Below, in pieces: positions 5,802 through 11,989 of a DNA stretch of 11,989 bases. This stretch comes from Actinomycetes bacterium (GTDB taxonomy: Bacteria > Actinomycetota > Actinomycetes > Actinomycetales > Beutenbergiaceae), in contig JAJYRV010000032.1 in NCBI GenBank assembly GCA_021793935.1, forward strand, positions 1 through 11,989, read 5' to 3'. The notes under the pieces were generated by a model, which ran no database searches, was not told where the DNA came from, and saw only the letters and a program-made list of their open reading frames with translations. Position numbers and translations under genes: made by a program. Position 1 is the stretch's first letter, and every line of letters begins with the position of its first letter.

Positions 5802-6739
5802 GCGTCGACCTCTTGCATCGGTTTCACGACCTTGACGTAGATGGCGACGATGCCGATGACGATGAGGAAGCCGACGACGGAAAGGGCGCTGGCGACGTCG
5901 AGCTTGTGTTGGTTCTGGATGTATTTGAAGATCATCGTGATGATCGTGTCCGCGTCGTAGCCGGGGATGGAACCGGTCATCACCTTGAGGATCGGGAGAT
6001 TGTTGAACACGTTGATGATGTTGATGAGCACCGCGACCGCGATCGCGGGGCGAAGCATCGGCAGGATGATCTGCCAATACCTGCGCGGGGGGCTCGCCCC
6101 GTCCATGTCGGCGGCTTCGAGGACGTCTTTGGGTACCGCCTGCAACCCGGCGAGCACGGTATAGGTGGTGAACGGTAGGGAGACGAAGATGGCGATGACG
6201 ATCGACCACGCGAAGGCGGTCGTGGCGTTCCGGGTCCACCCGTAACCCTCCGGAGTGGAGATGAAGCCGAGGTCGACGAGCGCCTTGTTGATCACCCCGA
6301 AATATGGTTCGAGCCCGTAGTAGAACACCATCGTCGTCATGACGACGGAGGCGGCCCAGGGGATGATCACCACCATCCGCACCAGCTTCCGCCCGGGGAA
6401 CGCCTTGTTGAGGATCTGGGCGAGGGCGAGGGAGATGATCACGGTGAAGAACACGACCGCGACCACCCACCAGATGGTGCGGAAGAAGATCGGCCAGAAA
6501 TAGGCGAAGCCGAACACTTCCGCGTAGTTCGCCATCCCCACTCCCCCGCGGTCGACCCCGCTCTGGGAGATATCGCGCGTGGAATTGTAGAACATCACCC
6601 CGGCGGGGAACAGCACCACCCCGAAGATGAGCACGAGGGCGGGAGCGATCCACGGCAGGGCCATCAGGGTGTCTTTCACCCTGGGGCGGGGGCGATCTTC
6701 TGCCGCCCCCGCCACGGGAGTCTTGTTGCTCATGTGCAT
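5798..6739 (-). CDS. Sugar ABC transporter permease, MalF/UgpA-type (CUT1)
   Basis: This 313-residue inner membrane protein is the first permease subunit of the importer. After a charged cytoplasmic N-terminus (to about residue 24) there are about six hydrophobic segments. The EAA loop is DVLEAADMDGA (E208-A209-A210, G214), with LP at 226-227. The large periplasmic insert of E. coli MalF is absent, as usual for Gram-positive members. ATG 6739 was chosen as start, since a weak GAG-containing site precedes it; ATG 6733 is a real alternative. It begins 30 bases after the binding protein gene and overlaps the next permease by four bases, forming one operon in the order binding protein, MalF-like, MalG-like. 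Confidence 0.9.
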   Translation of the reverse strand: MHMSNKTPVAGAAEDRPRPRVKDTLMALPWIAPALVLIFGVVLFPAGVMFYNSTRDISQSGVDRGGVGMANYAEVFGFAYFWPIFFRTIWWVVAVVFFTVIISLALAQILNKAFPGRKLVRMVVIIPWAASVVMTTMVFYYGLEPYFGVINKALVDLGFISTPEGYGWTRNATTAFAWSIVIAIFVSLPFTTYTVLAGLQAVPKDVLEAADMDGASPPRRYWQIILPMLRPAIAVAVLINIINVFNNLPILKVMTGSIPGYDADTIITMIFKYIQNQHKLDVASALSVVGFLIVIGIVAIYVKVVKPMQEVDA

Positions 6740-6769
6740 TTATTTCTCAGCTGCGGGGGACCCGGTTTC

Positions 6770-8029
6770 CTAACTTCCGTCGACCTGCGCCTGGATTTCG
6801 GCGAGCACGTCAGCGGCGTCCTTGGTCTGCAGCTGCCCGAACAGGGACTTGAACGCCCCGTCGGTCGCCGACCACTTCGGGTTGGTGCTCGGGTAGAACT
6901 GCGCGTCGGGGAGCACCTCGAGGAACGGTTGGAGATCCTCGTCGTCGTTGAGCTCCTCGGATCCGGAGATCGTCGTCGGCAGGAAGTTCTCCGCCTCGAC
7001 CCAGGGCACGTAGTTCTCCGCGCGGAAGTAGTAATCGAAGAATTTCGTGATCGCTTCCTGCTTGGATTCGTCGTTCTTGAACGCCATCAGGTGGTCCGAT
7101 ACGCCGAGGGTGAAGGCGCTGCCATCCTTGGTGGGGATCGGCACGATCTCGTAGTTGAGATCGGGATTGTTCTCCTCGATCTGCCCGACCGTCGGCGGGA
7201 GTCCCACCTGCATGCCGATCTTGCCTTGCACGAAGATGTCCATGAGCGGGCTGCGCTGGCTCGAGCCCGGGTCGGACTGGGTCGCCCCTTCGTCGATCAT
7301 CTTCTTGATCTGCTCCGCGGCAGCGAGGTTCTCCGGGGTTTCGATGGTGATCTCTTCGGAATCACCGAAGGTGCCCCCGCCGCCCCAGAACCACACCGCG
7401 GCCTCCGCCTGGGCTTCTTCGGATCCCAGCGGCATGCCGTAGCCTGCGACCCCATCACCGAGGTCGGAGATCTTCTTCGCCGAATCCAAGAGTTCGTCCC
7501 AGGTGCTCGGCACGTCGGCACCGGCGTCTTCGAGCAGGTCGGTGTTGACGAACAGTGCGCGGGCGGAGGCAATCAGGGGCAGGCCGTAGACGTCGTCCCC
7601 GATGGAGGCGTTTTCGAGGAAGGAGTCCTGGAAATCGGAGAAGGTCTCCTCACTGGTCACCTCGTCGGCGGTGTAGAGCAGACCGTCGTCGGCGAAGCCG
7701 GCGAAGGGGCCGCCGTTATAGATATCCGGGGCCTGGTTGCCTTGCACCTTGGTGGCGATGACGCTTTCGAGGTTGTCCCACGATTGCACCTCGAGCTTCA
7801 CGGTGATGTCGTCATTCTCCTCCTCGAAGCCGTCGATCACCTCCTCCCAGAGCGCCTGGGTGTTATCGGAGTAGCTCGGCACCAGGAGGTTGAGGGTCGT
7901 CGCGCCCCCGCCTTCCTCATCCTCGGCTCCGCCGCCATCGGGGGAGTCGCTGAAACCGCACGAGGCGAGCGTGAGCGCGAGCGCCGACGCCGTCGTGATC
8001 GTGGCTGCGAAACGGGTCCTGATTTTCAT
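6770..8029 (-). CDS. Sugar ABC transporter solute-binding lipoprotein
   Basis: This 419-residue extracellular binding protein of the CUT1 type (bacterial extracellular solute-binding family 1) captures the sugar for the importer. The N-terminus is a lipoprotein signal: MKIRTR, a hydrophobic stretch, then lipobox LASC with C24 as the lipidated residue. An acidic, glycine-rich linker (about 30-42) tethers the domain. The mature part shows the usual TTLNLLVPSYSDN first strand, ALWEEVIDGFEEEN helix and KVQGNQAPDIYN ('g..PDv') near the hinge, then aromatic-rich C-terminal segments such as WFWGGGGTF and FFDYYFRAENYVPWV that could stack on a sugar. ATG 8029 has an AAGGA site 5 bases upstream. The leader is long (about 120 bases) and contains inverted repeats. 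The ligand cannot be read from the sequence. Confidence 0.92.
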   Translation of the reverse strand: MKIRTRFAATITTASALALTLASCGFSDSPDGGGAEDEEGGGATTLNLLVPSYSDNTQALWEEVIDGFEEENDDITVKLEVQSWDNLESVIATKVQGNQAPDIYNGGPFAGFADDGLLYTADEVTSEETFSDFQDSFLENASIGDDVYGLPLIASARALFVNTDLLEDAGADVPSTWDELLDSAKKISDLGDGVAGYGMPLGSEEAQAEAAVWFWGGGGTFGDSEEITIETPENLAAAEQIKKMIDEGATQSDPGSSQRSPLMDIFVQGKIGMQVGLPPTVGQIEENNPDLNYEIVPIPTKDGSAFTLGVSDHLMAFKNDESKQEAITKFFDYYFRAENYVPWVEAENFLPTTISGSEELNDDEDLQPFLEVLPDAQFYPSTNPKWSATDGAFKSLFGQLQTKDAADVLAEIQAQVDGS

Positions 8030-8060
8030 AACGGTCCTTCACCATTGAGGAGGCCTCGCC

Positions 8061-8077
8061 GCCCGGAGTTCCCGGGC
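8061..8077 (-). repeat. Hairpin in the leader of the binding-protein mRNA
   Basis: GCCCGG and CCGGGC are separated by five bases and form a perfect 6-base stem. It lies about 30 bases ahead of the binding protein start. No T-run follows, so it is not a classic terminator. It could affect mRNA stability or translation. Confidence 0.35.
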
Positions 8078-8104
8078 TGCGCTGTGAAACACGAGTGATT
8101 GGAT

Positions 8105-8132
8105 CTGATCGCTCCACCGGCGGACCGATCAG
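8105..8132. repeat. 28-bp interrupted inverted repeat in the leader of the ABC operon
   Basis: Arms of 11 bases (CTGATCGCTCC and GGACCGATCAG) pair with one mismatch around a 6-base centre. The site lies about 20-45 bases downstream of the predicted start of the ABC operon transcript. It could be a regulator's operator or an mRNA hairpin. It directly follows a GTGATTG motif (8095-8101) that matches the tandem repeats at 8261-8290. Confidence 0.4.
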
Positions 8133-8155
8133 CTGCAATCCCGCTGTGCTCCTGA

Positions 8156-8184
8156 GTTTTATAGAGCGCCCTAACAATTGTCAA
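8156..8184 (-). promoter_or_regulatory. Strong promoter of the sugar ABC importer operon
   Basis: On the minus strand there is a perfect -35 TTGACA (8179-8184). An AT-rich -10 region follows, with TAAAAC (8156-8161) at 17 bases or TATAAA (8158-8163) at 15 bases. Transcription would start near 8149, giving a leader of about 120 bases. The -35 overlaps an ACAATTGT palindrome (8174-8181). Confidence 0.65.
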
Positions 8185-8254
8185 GGGGGTTATGCGATCG
8201 TTATCGCGAGAACGCGCACCTTCTCGACTCCCTAGCCCGCTGCGCGCAACCGGC

Positions 8255-8260
8255 TATGAT
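8255..8260 (+). promoter_or_regulatory. Candidate -10 box of the catabolic operon
   Basis: TATGAT on the plus strand sits directly ahead of the three tandem 10-base repeats, so a bound repressor would cover the transcription start. No convincing -35 is present at 16-18 bases, so the promoter may be weak or need an activator. Confidence 0.35.
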
Positions 8261-8290
8261 GAATCACGATCAATCATCATCAATCACGAT
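8261..8290 (-). promoter_or_regulatory. Three tandem 10-bp direct repeats, probable DeoR-type operator
   Basis: Three contiguous 10-base units (8261-8270, 8271-8280, 8281-8290) fit SAATCAYSAT; read on the minus strand each carries RTGATTS. The first and third share the 9-mer AATCACGAT exactly. One unit per helical turn puts each copy on the same DNA face. A poorer fourth copy overlaps the preceding -10 box. DeoR-family regulators often use direct repeats, and a DeoR-like gene starts at 11956 in the same operon. Confidence 0.6.
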
Positions 8291-8303
8291 TCTTTGCAGA
8301 CTT

Positions 8304-8318
8304 GCTCGCTGGGCGAGC
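8304..8318 (+). repeat. Hairpin in the leader of the catabolic operon
   Basis: GCTCGC, three bases, then GCGAGC form a perfect 6-base stem, extendable by three G-T or G-C pairs outward. It lies about 20 bases ahead of the ribosome site of the SIS gene and is not followed by a T-run. It may stabilise the mRNA. Confidence 0.35.
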
Positions 8319-8353
8319 GGGTCGGCGAAGCTCGGACGGAGGAATAATCACCG

Positions 8354-9247
8354 ATGAGCACCCTCGGAACCCACATGGAGGAAGAACTCCGCTCACAACC
8401 GGAGATGTGGCGCCGCGCGATGGACGTCGCCGCCGCCGGGACCGCCCTACCGGAGGCGGGCGAAAAGGTCGCGATCCTCGGCTGCGGCACGTCGTGGTTC
8501 GTCGCCCAGGCCTTCGCGGCCCTGCGTGAGGAACTCGGCCTCGGCCTCACCGACGCGTTCACCGCCTCCGAGGCCCCCCTGGCATCCCGGGAGTACGACT
8601 CCGTGATCCTGCTGAGCAGGTCAGGTACCACGAGCGAGGTCATCGAGATCGCCGAGCAGCTCCGCGGGCGTAGCCGCCTGGTCGGGATCGTCGGCGATGA
8701 GAATTCACCGTTGCCCGAGCTCGTCTCGGGCACCGTCGCCCTCGGCTTCGCCGACGAGAAGTCCGTGGTGCAGACCCGGTTCGCCACCACCGCCCTCGCC
8801 CTGCTGCGCGCCCACCTCGGTGATAAGGTCCACGACGCCGCCCGCCAGGCCGAGGCGGTCCTGGAAACCGAACCCGCCGCGCACCTGCTGGAATCCGAGC
8901 AGATGACGTTCCTGGGCACCGGCTTCAGCGTGGGAATCGCCCACGAGGCGGCCCTGAAGTTGCGCGAATCCGCGCAAGCGTGGACGGAGTCCTACCCGGC
9001 GATGGAGTACCGCCACGGGCCGAAAGCCATCACCGCTGCGGGCCGCGTGGTCTGGGCGTTCGGCCAGGTACCCGACGGGCTCGCCCAGGAAGTGCAGGCG
9101 ATGGGTGGCACGTTCGAACACAACGACATCGATCCGATGGCCGACCTTGTTCGCGCCCACCTCGTTGCCCTCGGCCGGGCCCGCACGCTCGGGCTCGACC
9201 CGGATCACCCGCGCAACCTCACCCGCTCGGTGATCCTCGACTCATGA
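8354..9247 (+). CDS. SIS-domain sugar-phosphate isomerase/deaminase (AgaS/FrlB/GlmS-C-like)
   Basis: This 297-residue cytosolic protein has two tandem SIS domains like the isomerase half of GlmS. The first has GCGTSW (43-48) and the phosphate-binding loop S88-R-S-G-T-T-S-E95 (S-x-S-G-x-T-x-E). The second contains GTGFSVGIAHEAALKLRES and the E218-Y-R-H221-G-P motif, equivalent to 'E.kHGP' of GlmS and 'RHGP' of AgaS. The end DPDHPRNLTRSV is the 'NPD.PR.LtksV' tail of AgaS/FrlB-type enzymes. No glutamine amidotransferase domain is present, so it is not GlmS. It likely converts a 6-phosphosugar or amino sugar to the ketose, for example galactosamine-6-phosphate to tagatose-6-phosphate; deaminase versus plain isomerase is undecided. 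ATG 8354 has GGAGGA upstream. It heads the catabolic operon. Confidence 0.85.
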   Translation: MSTLGTHMEEELRSQPEMWRRAMDVAAAGTALPEAGEKVAILGCGTSWFVAQAFAALREELGLGLTDAFTASEAPLASREYDSVILLSRSGTTSEVIEIAEQLRGRSRLVGIVGDENSPLPELVSGTVALGFADEKSVVQTRFATTALALLRAHLGDKVHDAARQAEAVLETEPAAHLLESEQMTFLGTGFSVGIAHEAALKLRESAQAWTESYPAMEYRHGPKAITAAGRVVWAFGQVPDGLAQEVQAMGGTFEHNDIDPMADLVRAHLVALGRARTLGLDPDHPRNLTRSVILDS

Positions 9248-10197
9248 GCGCTGCCGACGCCGTGATCGGAGCCGGTGCCCCCGTCCTCGCCATCGACGTC
9301 GGCGGCACCGGCGTGAAGGCCGGGCTCTTCGACGACCGCGGCGTCCTGCGCCATTCCCGGACCAAACCGACCGCCCGCGGCGGCGACGCCGCCGCCTCCG
9401 CGCTCGTCTCCCAGGTGCGCGGCCTCACCCGCCGGTTTGCCCGCGAGGTGCCCGACATCTCCCCCGCCGTCGTCGGGCTCAGCGTGCCGGGGATCGTCAA
9501 CGAACGCACCGGCACGGGGGTGTTCTCCTCGAACCTGGGATGGCGCGATGCCCCCATCAAGGCACTCACCGAGGACGCGCTCGGGCTGCCGGTCGCGTTC
9601 GGCCACGACGTGCGCGCCGCGTGCCTCGCCGAGTACGAACTCGGCGCGGCGATGGGAGCCCGCGACGCCGTGATCCTCACGGTGGGCACGGGGATCGCCG
9701 GCGGCATCATCGTCGGCGGCCAGCTCGCGATCGCCGATGGCTACGCGGGTGAGATCGGGCACGCGCCCCTCGATCCCAACGGCCCCCCGTGCGCGTGCGG
9801 GGCGCGGGGCTGCGTGGAGCAGATCGCCTCTGCGAGCGCGATCTGCCGCCGCTACCAGGAACGCACCGGCACGCCCGTGACCGGTTCCAAGGAGGTGCGC
9901 GAACGCGCCGACGCCGGCGACGCCGTCGCTGAACAGGTGTGGGTGGAGGCGATCGATGCCCTCGCCCTCACGATCGGTCAACTCACCGCCTTCCTCGGGC
10001 CGGAAGTGGTCGCTATCGGCGGGGGTCTCTCCCGCGCCGGGGATGCGCTCTTCACTCCGCTGCGCCGCGGTGTCCAGCGGCTGTTGAGTTTCCACCGGCT
10101 CCCCCAAATCGTTCCCGCCGCGCTATTAGATGACGCCGGGCTGCTCGGCACAGCCCTGCGTGCCCGCGCTGTTTCCGCCGAGAAAGCCACGCCATGA
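9244..10197 (+). CDS. ROK family sugar kinase
   Basis: This 317-residue cytosolic kinase is expected to use ATP to phosphorylate an incoming sugar, probably at O6. It has the N-terminal phosphate loop AIDVGGTGVKAGLF, the catalytic aspartate D122 in GHDVRAA, the ROK signature E170-I-G-H173, and the zinc site C183-A-C185-G-A-R-G-C190 completed by H173. No DNA-binding domain precedes it, so it is an enzyme rather than a ROK repressor. The start ATG 9244 overlaps the SIS gene stop (ATGA), and its end overlaps the PfkB gene in the same way. A kinase of this type is needed because an ABC importer, unlike a PTS, brings sugar in unphosphorylated. The ROK family includes glucose, GlcNAc, ManNAc, allose and fructose kinases, and the exact substrate is unknown. 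Confidence 0.9.
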   Translation: MSAADAVIGAGAPVLAIDVGGTGVKAGLFDDRGVLRHSRTKPTARGGDAAASALVSQVRGLTRRFAREVPDISPAVVGLSVPGIVNERTGTGVFSSNLGWRDAPIKALTEDALGLPVAFGHDVRAACLAEYELGAAMGARDAVILTVGTGIAGGIIVGGQLAIADGYAGEIGHAPLDPNGPPCACGARGCVEQIASASAICRRYQERTGTPVTGSKEVRERADAGDAVAEQVWVEAIDALALTIGQLTAFLGPEVVAIGGGLSRAGDALFTPLRRGVQRLLSFHRLPQIVPAALLDDAGLLGTALRARAVSAEKATP

Positions 10198-11123
10198 TCC
10201 TGTGCCTCACCCCCAACCCGGCCCTCGACGTCACCTACACCTTCGACCACCTGCGCCCCGGGGAGAGCCACCGCGTGCCCGCGCCGGCCTCCCGCGCCGG
10301 CGGCAAGGGCGTCAACGTGGCCCGGGTGTGCCACGCGCAGGGATACGCGACCCGCGCCCTCATCACCTCCGGCGGGGCCACGGGTGAGATCTTCGACGCC
10401 GACCTCCGCCAATCAGGAATTCCGCACCACGCGATCACCGTCGCCGGGGCGACGCGGCAGAGCATCGCGCTCGTGACCGACGGCGGGCAGGCGACCGTTC
10501 TCAACGAGTTCGGTGCGGAACTCACCCCGGCCGAGCGCGAGGAACTCGTCACCGCGTTCGCGCGCGAGGCCGCCGCGGCGAGCGTCACCGCGATCAGTGG
10601 GAGCCTGCCCCCGAAGGCCCCCGAGGGGTTCCTCACCGAACTCATCGCCGCCGCCGGGGAAGCCCCGACGATCGTCGACACCTCCGGCCCGGGGCTGCTC
10701 GAGGCGGCCCGGGCGGGGGCGGACGTGCTCAAACCCAACGACATCGAACTGCGCGAGGCCACCGGCGAGGAGTCGATCACCGCCGGCGCGCAGGTTCTCC
10801 TCGACCTCGGCGCCCGGATCGTGTTCGTCTCCCTCGGTGAGCGCGGGCTGCTCGCGGCGAGCGGCGGGGCAACGCTGCACGCCCGGCTCCCCCGCGTACT
10901 GCAGGGCAACCCCACGGGGGCGGGCGACGCCGTCGTCGCCGGGCTCGCGACGGCGATCCACGAGGCGGGCGGGCTGGCGCACCTCGACCTCGCGCACGCG
11001 CTGCGCCGCGGGGCCGGGTGGTCGGCCGCCGCGGTCCTCATGCCCCAAGCCGGGGAGATCTCCCCCGAACACACCCAACTCTCTTCCGACGTCAACATTA
11101 GTGAGGGATTGCAATGGCCATAA
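10194..11123 (+). CDS. PfkB-type phosphosugar kinase (tagatose-6-phosphate kinase / 1-phosphofructokinase group)
   Basis: This 309-residue ribokinase-superfamily enzyme belongs to the LacC/FruK group that phosphorylates a ketohexose phosphate to the bisphosphate. It has TPNPALDVTY at 6-15 with substrate-binding D12, the A-G-G-K-G-V-N-V-A segment (35-43), the SGSLP loop, KPN..EL, and the anion-hole motif T-G-A-G-D with catalytic D245. Placed before a bisphosphate aldolase and after an isomerase, tagatose-6-phosphate or fructose-6-phosphate is the likely substrate. FruK-like use of fructose-1-phosphate is less likely because no fructose PTS gene is present. ATG 10194 overlaps the ROK gene by four bases, and the end overlaps the aldolase gene by ten. 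The short C-terminal tail after the last helix is not conserved in my recollection of the family. Confidence 0.88.
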   Translation: MILCLTPNPALDVTYTFDHLRPGESHRVPAPASRAGGKGVNVARVCHAQGYATRALITSGGATGEIFDADLRQSGIPHHAITVAGATRQSIALVTDGGQATVLNEFGAELTPAEREELVTAFAREAAAASVTAISGSLPPKAPEGFLTELIAAAGEAPTIVDTSGPGLLEAARAGADVLKPNDIELREATGEESITAGAQVLLDLGARIVFVSLGERGLLAASGGATLHARLPRVLQGNPTGAGDAVVAGLATAIHEAGGLAHLDLAHALRRGAGWSAAAVLMPQAGEISPEHTQLSSDVNISEGLQWP

Positions 11124-11959
11124 CTTCCACGCGCGAGATGATGGACGCCGCCTACCGCGCGGGCACCGGGGTCGGGGCGTTCAACGTGCTACACCTGGAG
11201 ACCGCCGAGGCGCTCGTCGCCGCGGCCGAACAGGCAGAACTGCCGGTGATCCTGCAGATCTCGGAGAACTGCGTGAAGTTCCACGGCTCCCTCACCCCGA
11301 TCGCCGCGGCGACCCTCGCGATCGCTCGGGAGTCCACCGCCGAGGTGGCGGTGCACCTGGACCACGCCGAGGATCCCGAGCTCGCCCTCGCAGCGATCGA
11401 ACTCGGCTTCACATCGGTGATGTACGACGGCGCGAAACTCGACTACGCCGAGAACGTCCGGGAGACCGCTCGGGTCGTGCGGGCCGCCCACGCCGCGGGC
11501 GTGTATGTCGAAGCGGAGCTCGGGGAGATCGGCGGGAAGGACGGCGCCCACGCCCCCGGGGTGCGCACCGACCCGCGCGAAGCGGCCCAATTCGTCACCG
11601 ACACCGGGGTCGACGCCCTCGCCGTGGCGGTCGGTTCCTCCCACGCGATGACCGAGCGCACCGCGAGCCTCGACCTCGACCTCATCTCCGAGATCCACCG
11701 GGCGCTGGCCGTGCCGCTCGTCCTGCACGGCTCCTCGGGCGTCCCCGACCAGGTGATCCAGGCGGGTATCGAGGCGGGGCTGACGAAGATCAACGTATCC
11801 ACCTACCTCAACACGCAGTTCACCGCCGCGATCCACGAATTCTTCGAGGCGAACCCGCGCGTAGTGGACTCCCGCAAATACCTCGGGGCGGGCCGGGATG
11901 CCCTCCGGGACGCCGCCGCGAGGCTGTTGCGCCTGTTCGCGCTGAAGGAGCGCGCGTGA
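11114..11959 (+). CDS. Class II tagatose/fructose-bisphosphate aldolase (KbaY/GatY-like)
   Basis: This 281-residue zinc aldolase is predicted to split a ketohexose-1,6-bisphosphate into dihydroxyacetone phosphate and glyceraldehyde-3-phosphate. The class II fold is shown by GAFNVLHLETAEAL, H81-L-D83-H84 (D83 the catalytic acid, H84 a zinc ligand), MYDGAKLDYAENV, the VEAELGEIGG segment (from 132), H177 in GSSHAM, H205 in LHGSSG, and INVSTYLN near the phosphate site. The length matches KbaY/GatY (about 285), shorter than FbaA. The usual 'G-T-x-H-G' around the second zinc histidine is GSSHAM here, suggesting a distinct subfamily. ATG 11114 lies inside the end of the PfkB gene with GAGGGA 5 bases upstream. 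Tagatose and fructose bisphosphates cannot be told apart by sequence alone. Confidence 0.88.
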   Translation: MAITSTREMMDAAYRAGTGVGAFNVLHLETAEALVAAAEQAELPVILQISENCVKFHGSLTPIAAATLAIARESTAEVAVHLDHAEDPELALAAIELGFTSVMYDGAKLDYAENVRETARVVRAAHAAGVYVEAELGEIGGKDGAHAPGVRTDPREAAQFVTDTGVDALAVAVGSSHAMTERTASLDLDLISEIHRALAVPLVLHGSSGVPDQVIQAGIEAGLTKINVSTYLNTQFTAAIHEFFEANPRVVDSRKYLGAGRDALRDAAARLLRLFALKERA

Positions 11960-11989
11960 GTAAACAACGGCGCATGGGCCAGATCCTCG
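11956..11989 (+). CDS. DeoR-family transcriptional regulator, first 11 codons (cut by window edge)
   Basis: GTG 11956 overlaps the TGA of the aldolase gene (GTGA) and has a perfect AAGGAG (11945-11950) 5 bases upstream. The visible residues MSKQRRMGQIL match the usual opening of DeoR regulators ('..eR...Il.lL'), whose winged helix follows directly. Other helix-turn-helix families can begin similarly, so the family call is tentative. Its place at the end of the sugar operon fits a local repressor whose effector is a sugar phosphate of the pathway. Its likely target is the tandem repeat at 8261-8290. Confidence 0.55.
   Translation, partial: MSKQRRMGQIL

Larger units (their letters stand above)
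8030..8353. other. Divergent regulatory region between the importer and catabolic operons
   Basis: This 324-base gene-free region carries the start signals for both arms of the sugar locus. From left to right it holds the binding-protein leader with two inverted repeats (8061-8077, 8105-8132), the leftward promoter (8156-8184), a small inverted repeat (8194-8207), a candidate rightward -10 (8255-8260), three tandem 10-base repeats (8261-8290), a leader hairpin (8304-8318), and the ribosome site of the SIS gene (GGAGGA, 8338-8343). I see no small gene or RNA gene in it. Confidence 0.75.

Noticed and set aside
6734..8098. Plus-strand open frame of over 450 codons opposite the binding protein
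   Set aside because: The minus-strand frame has a lipoprotein signal and solute-binding features; the plus-strand product has none and reads as its shadow.
8354..9247. SIS protein as glucosamine-6-phosphate synthase (GlmS)
   Set aside because: The N-terminal glutamine amidotransferase half is absent and the length fits stand-alone SIS enzymes.
9244..10197. ROK protein as a transcriptional repressor
   Set aside because: There is no N-terminal helix-turn-helix domain and all kinase residues are present, so it is an enzyme.
1..11989. CRISPR array, insertion sequence or integrase
   Set aside because: No spaced repeats of CRISPR type, terminal inverted repeats, or transposase/integrase genes were seen in either strand.

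Overview
The window looks like chromosomal DNA from a high-GC actinobacterium, probably of the Micrococcales. This rests on family content: DUF3145, DUF3618, the actinobacterial 'holin-X' family and DUF4235 are all typical of that phylum. Sugar ABC permeases without a linked ATPase and probable leaderless genes also fit. I see no phage, transposon, CRISPR or plasmid genes, so this reads as ordinary core or accessory chromosome.

The left part (1-4337) holds small conserved actinobacterial genes, nearly all on the minus strand. They are the start of a Pro/Trp-repeat protein (1-149, cut by the window edge), a DUF3145 protein (233-736) and a Bcr/CflA-type MFS drug exporter (884-2107) with a perfect palindrome in its promoter. 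Next comes a three-gene overlapping operon for membrane proteins: holin-like, DUF3618 and a YihY/BrkB-like protein (2179-3834). A DUF4235 membrane protein diverges from it (3990-4253), and a tRNA-Asn(GTT) gene follows on the minus strand (4266-4337). A conserved protein of unknown function (4419-4901) seems to have a leaderless promoter.

The right part (4935-11989) is a divergent sugar-utilisation locus. Leftward runs an ABC importer: lipoprotein binding protein, then two CUT1-type permeases. Rightward runs an operon of overlapping or near-overlapping genes: SIS-domain aldose-ketose isomerase/deaminase, ROK sugar kinase, PfkB-type phosphosugar kinase, class II tagatose/fructose-bisphosphate aldolase, and the first codons of a DeoR-like regulator. 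The simplest reading is that a hexose or amino sugar enters unphosphorylated and is phosphorylated by the ROK kinase. The SIS protein would isomerise (and possibly deaminate) it to a ketohexose-6-phosphate. PfkB would phosphorylate that again, and the aldolase would split it to triose phosphates. This resembles the Aga (galactosamine/GalNAc to tagatose-6-phosphate) pathway, but with ABC import instead of PTS. The real substrate cannot be read from the sequence.

The 324-bp region between the two arms is the main regulatory element. It holds a strong leftward promoter, three helically phased 10-bp direct repeats (8261-8290) that are a good candidate DeoR operator, a related motif on the other side, and several inverted repeats.
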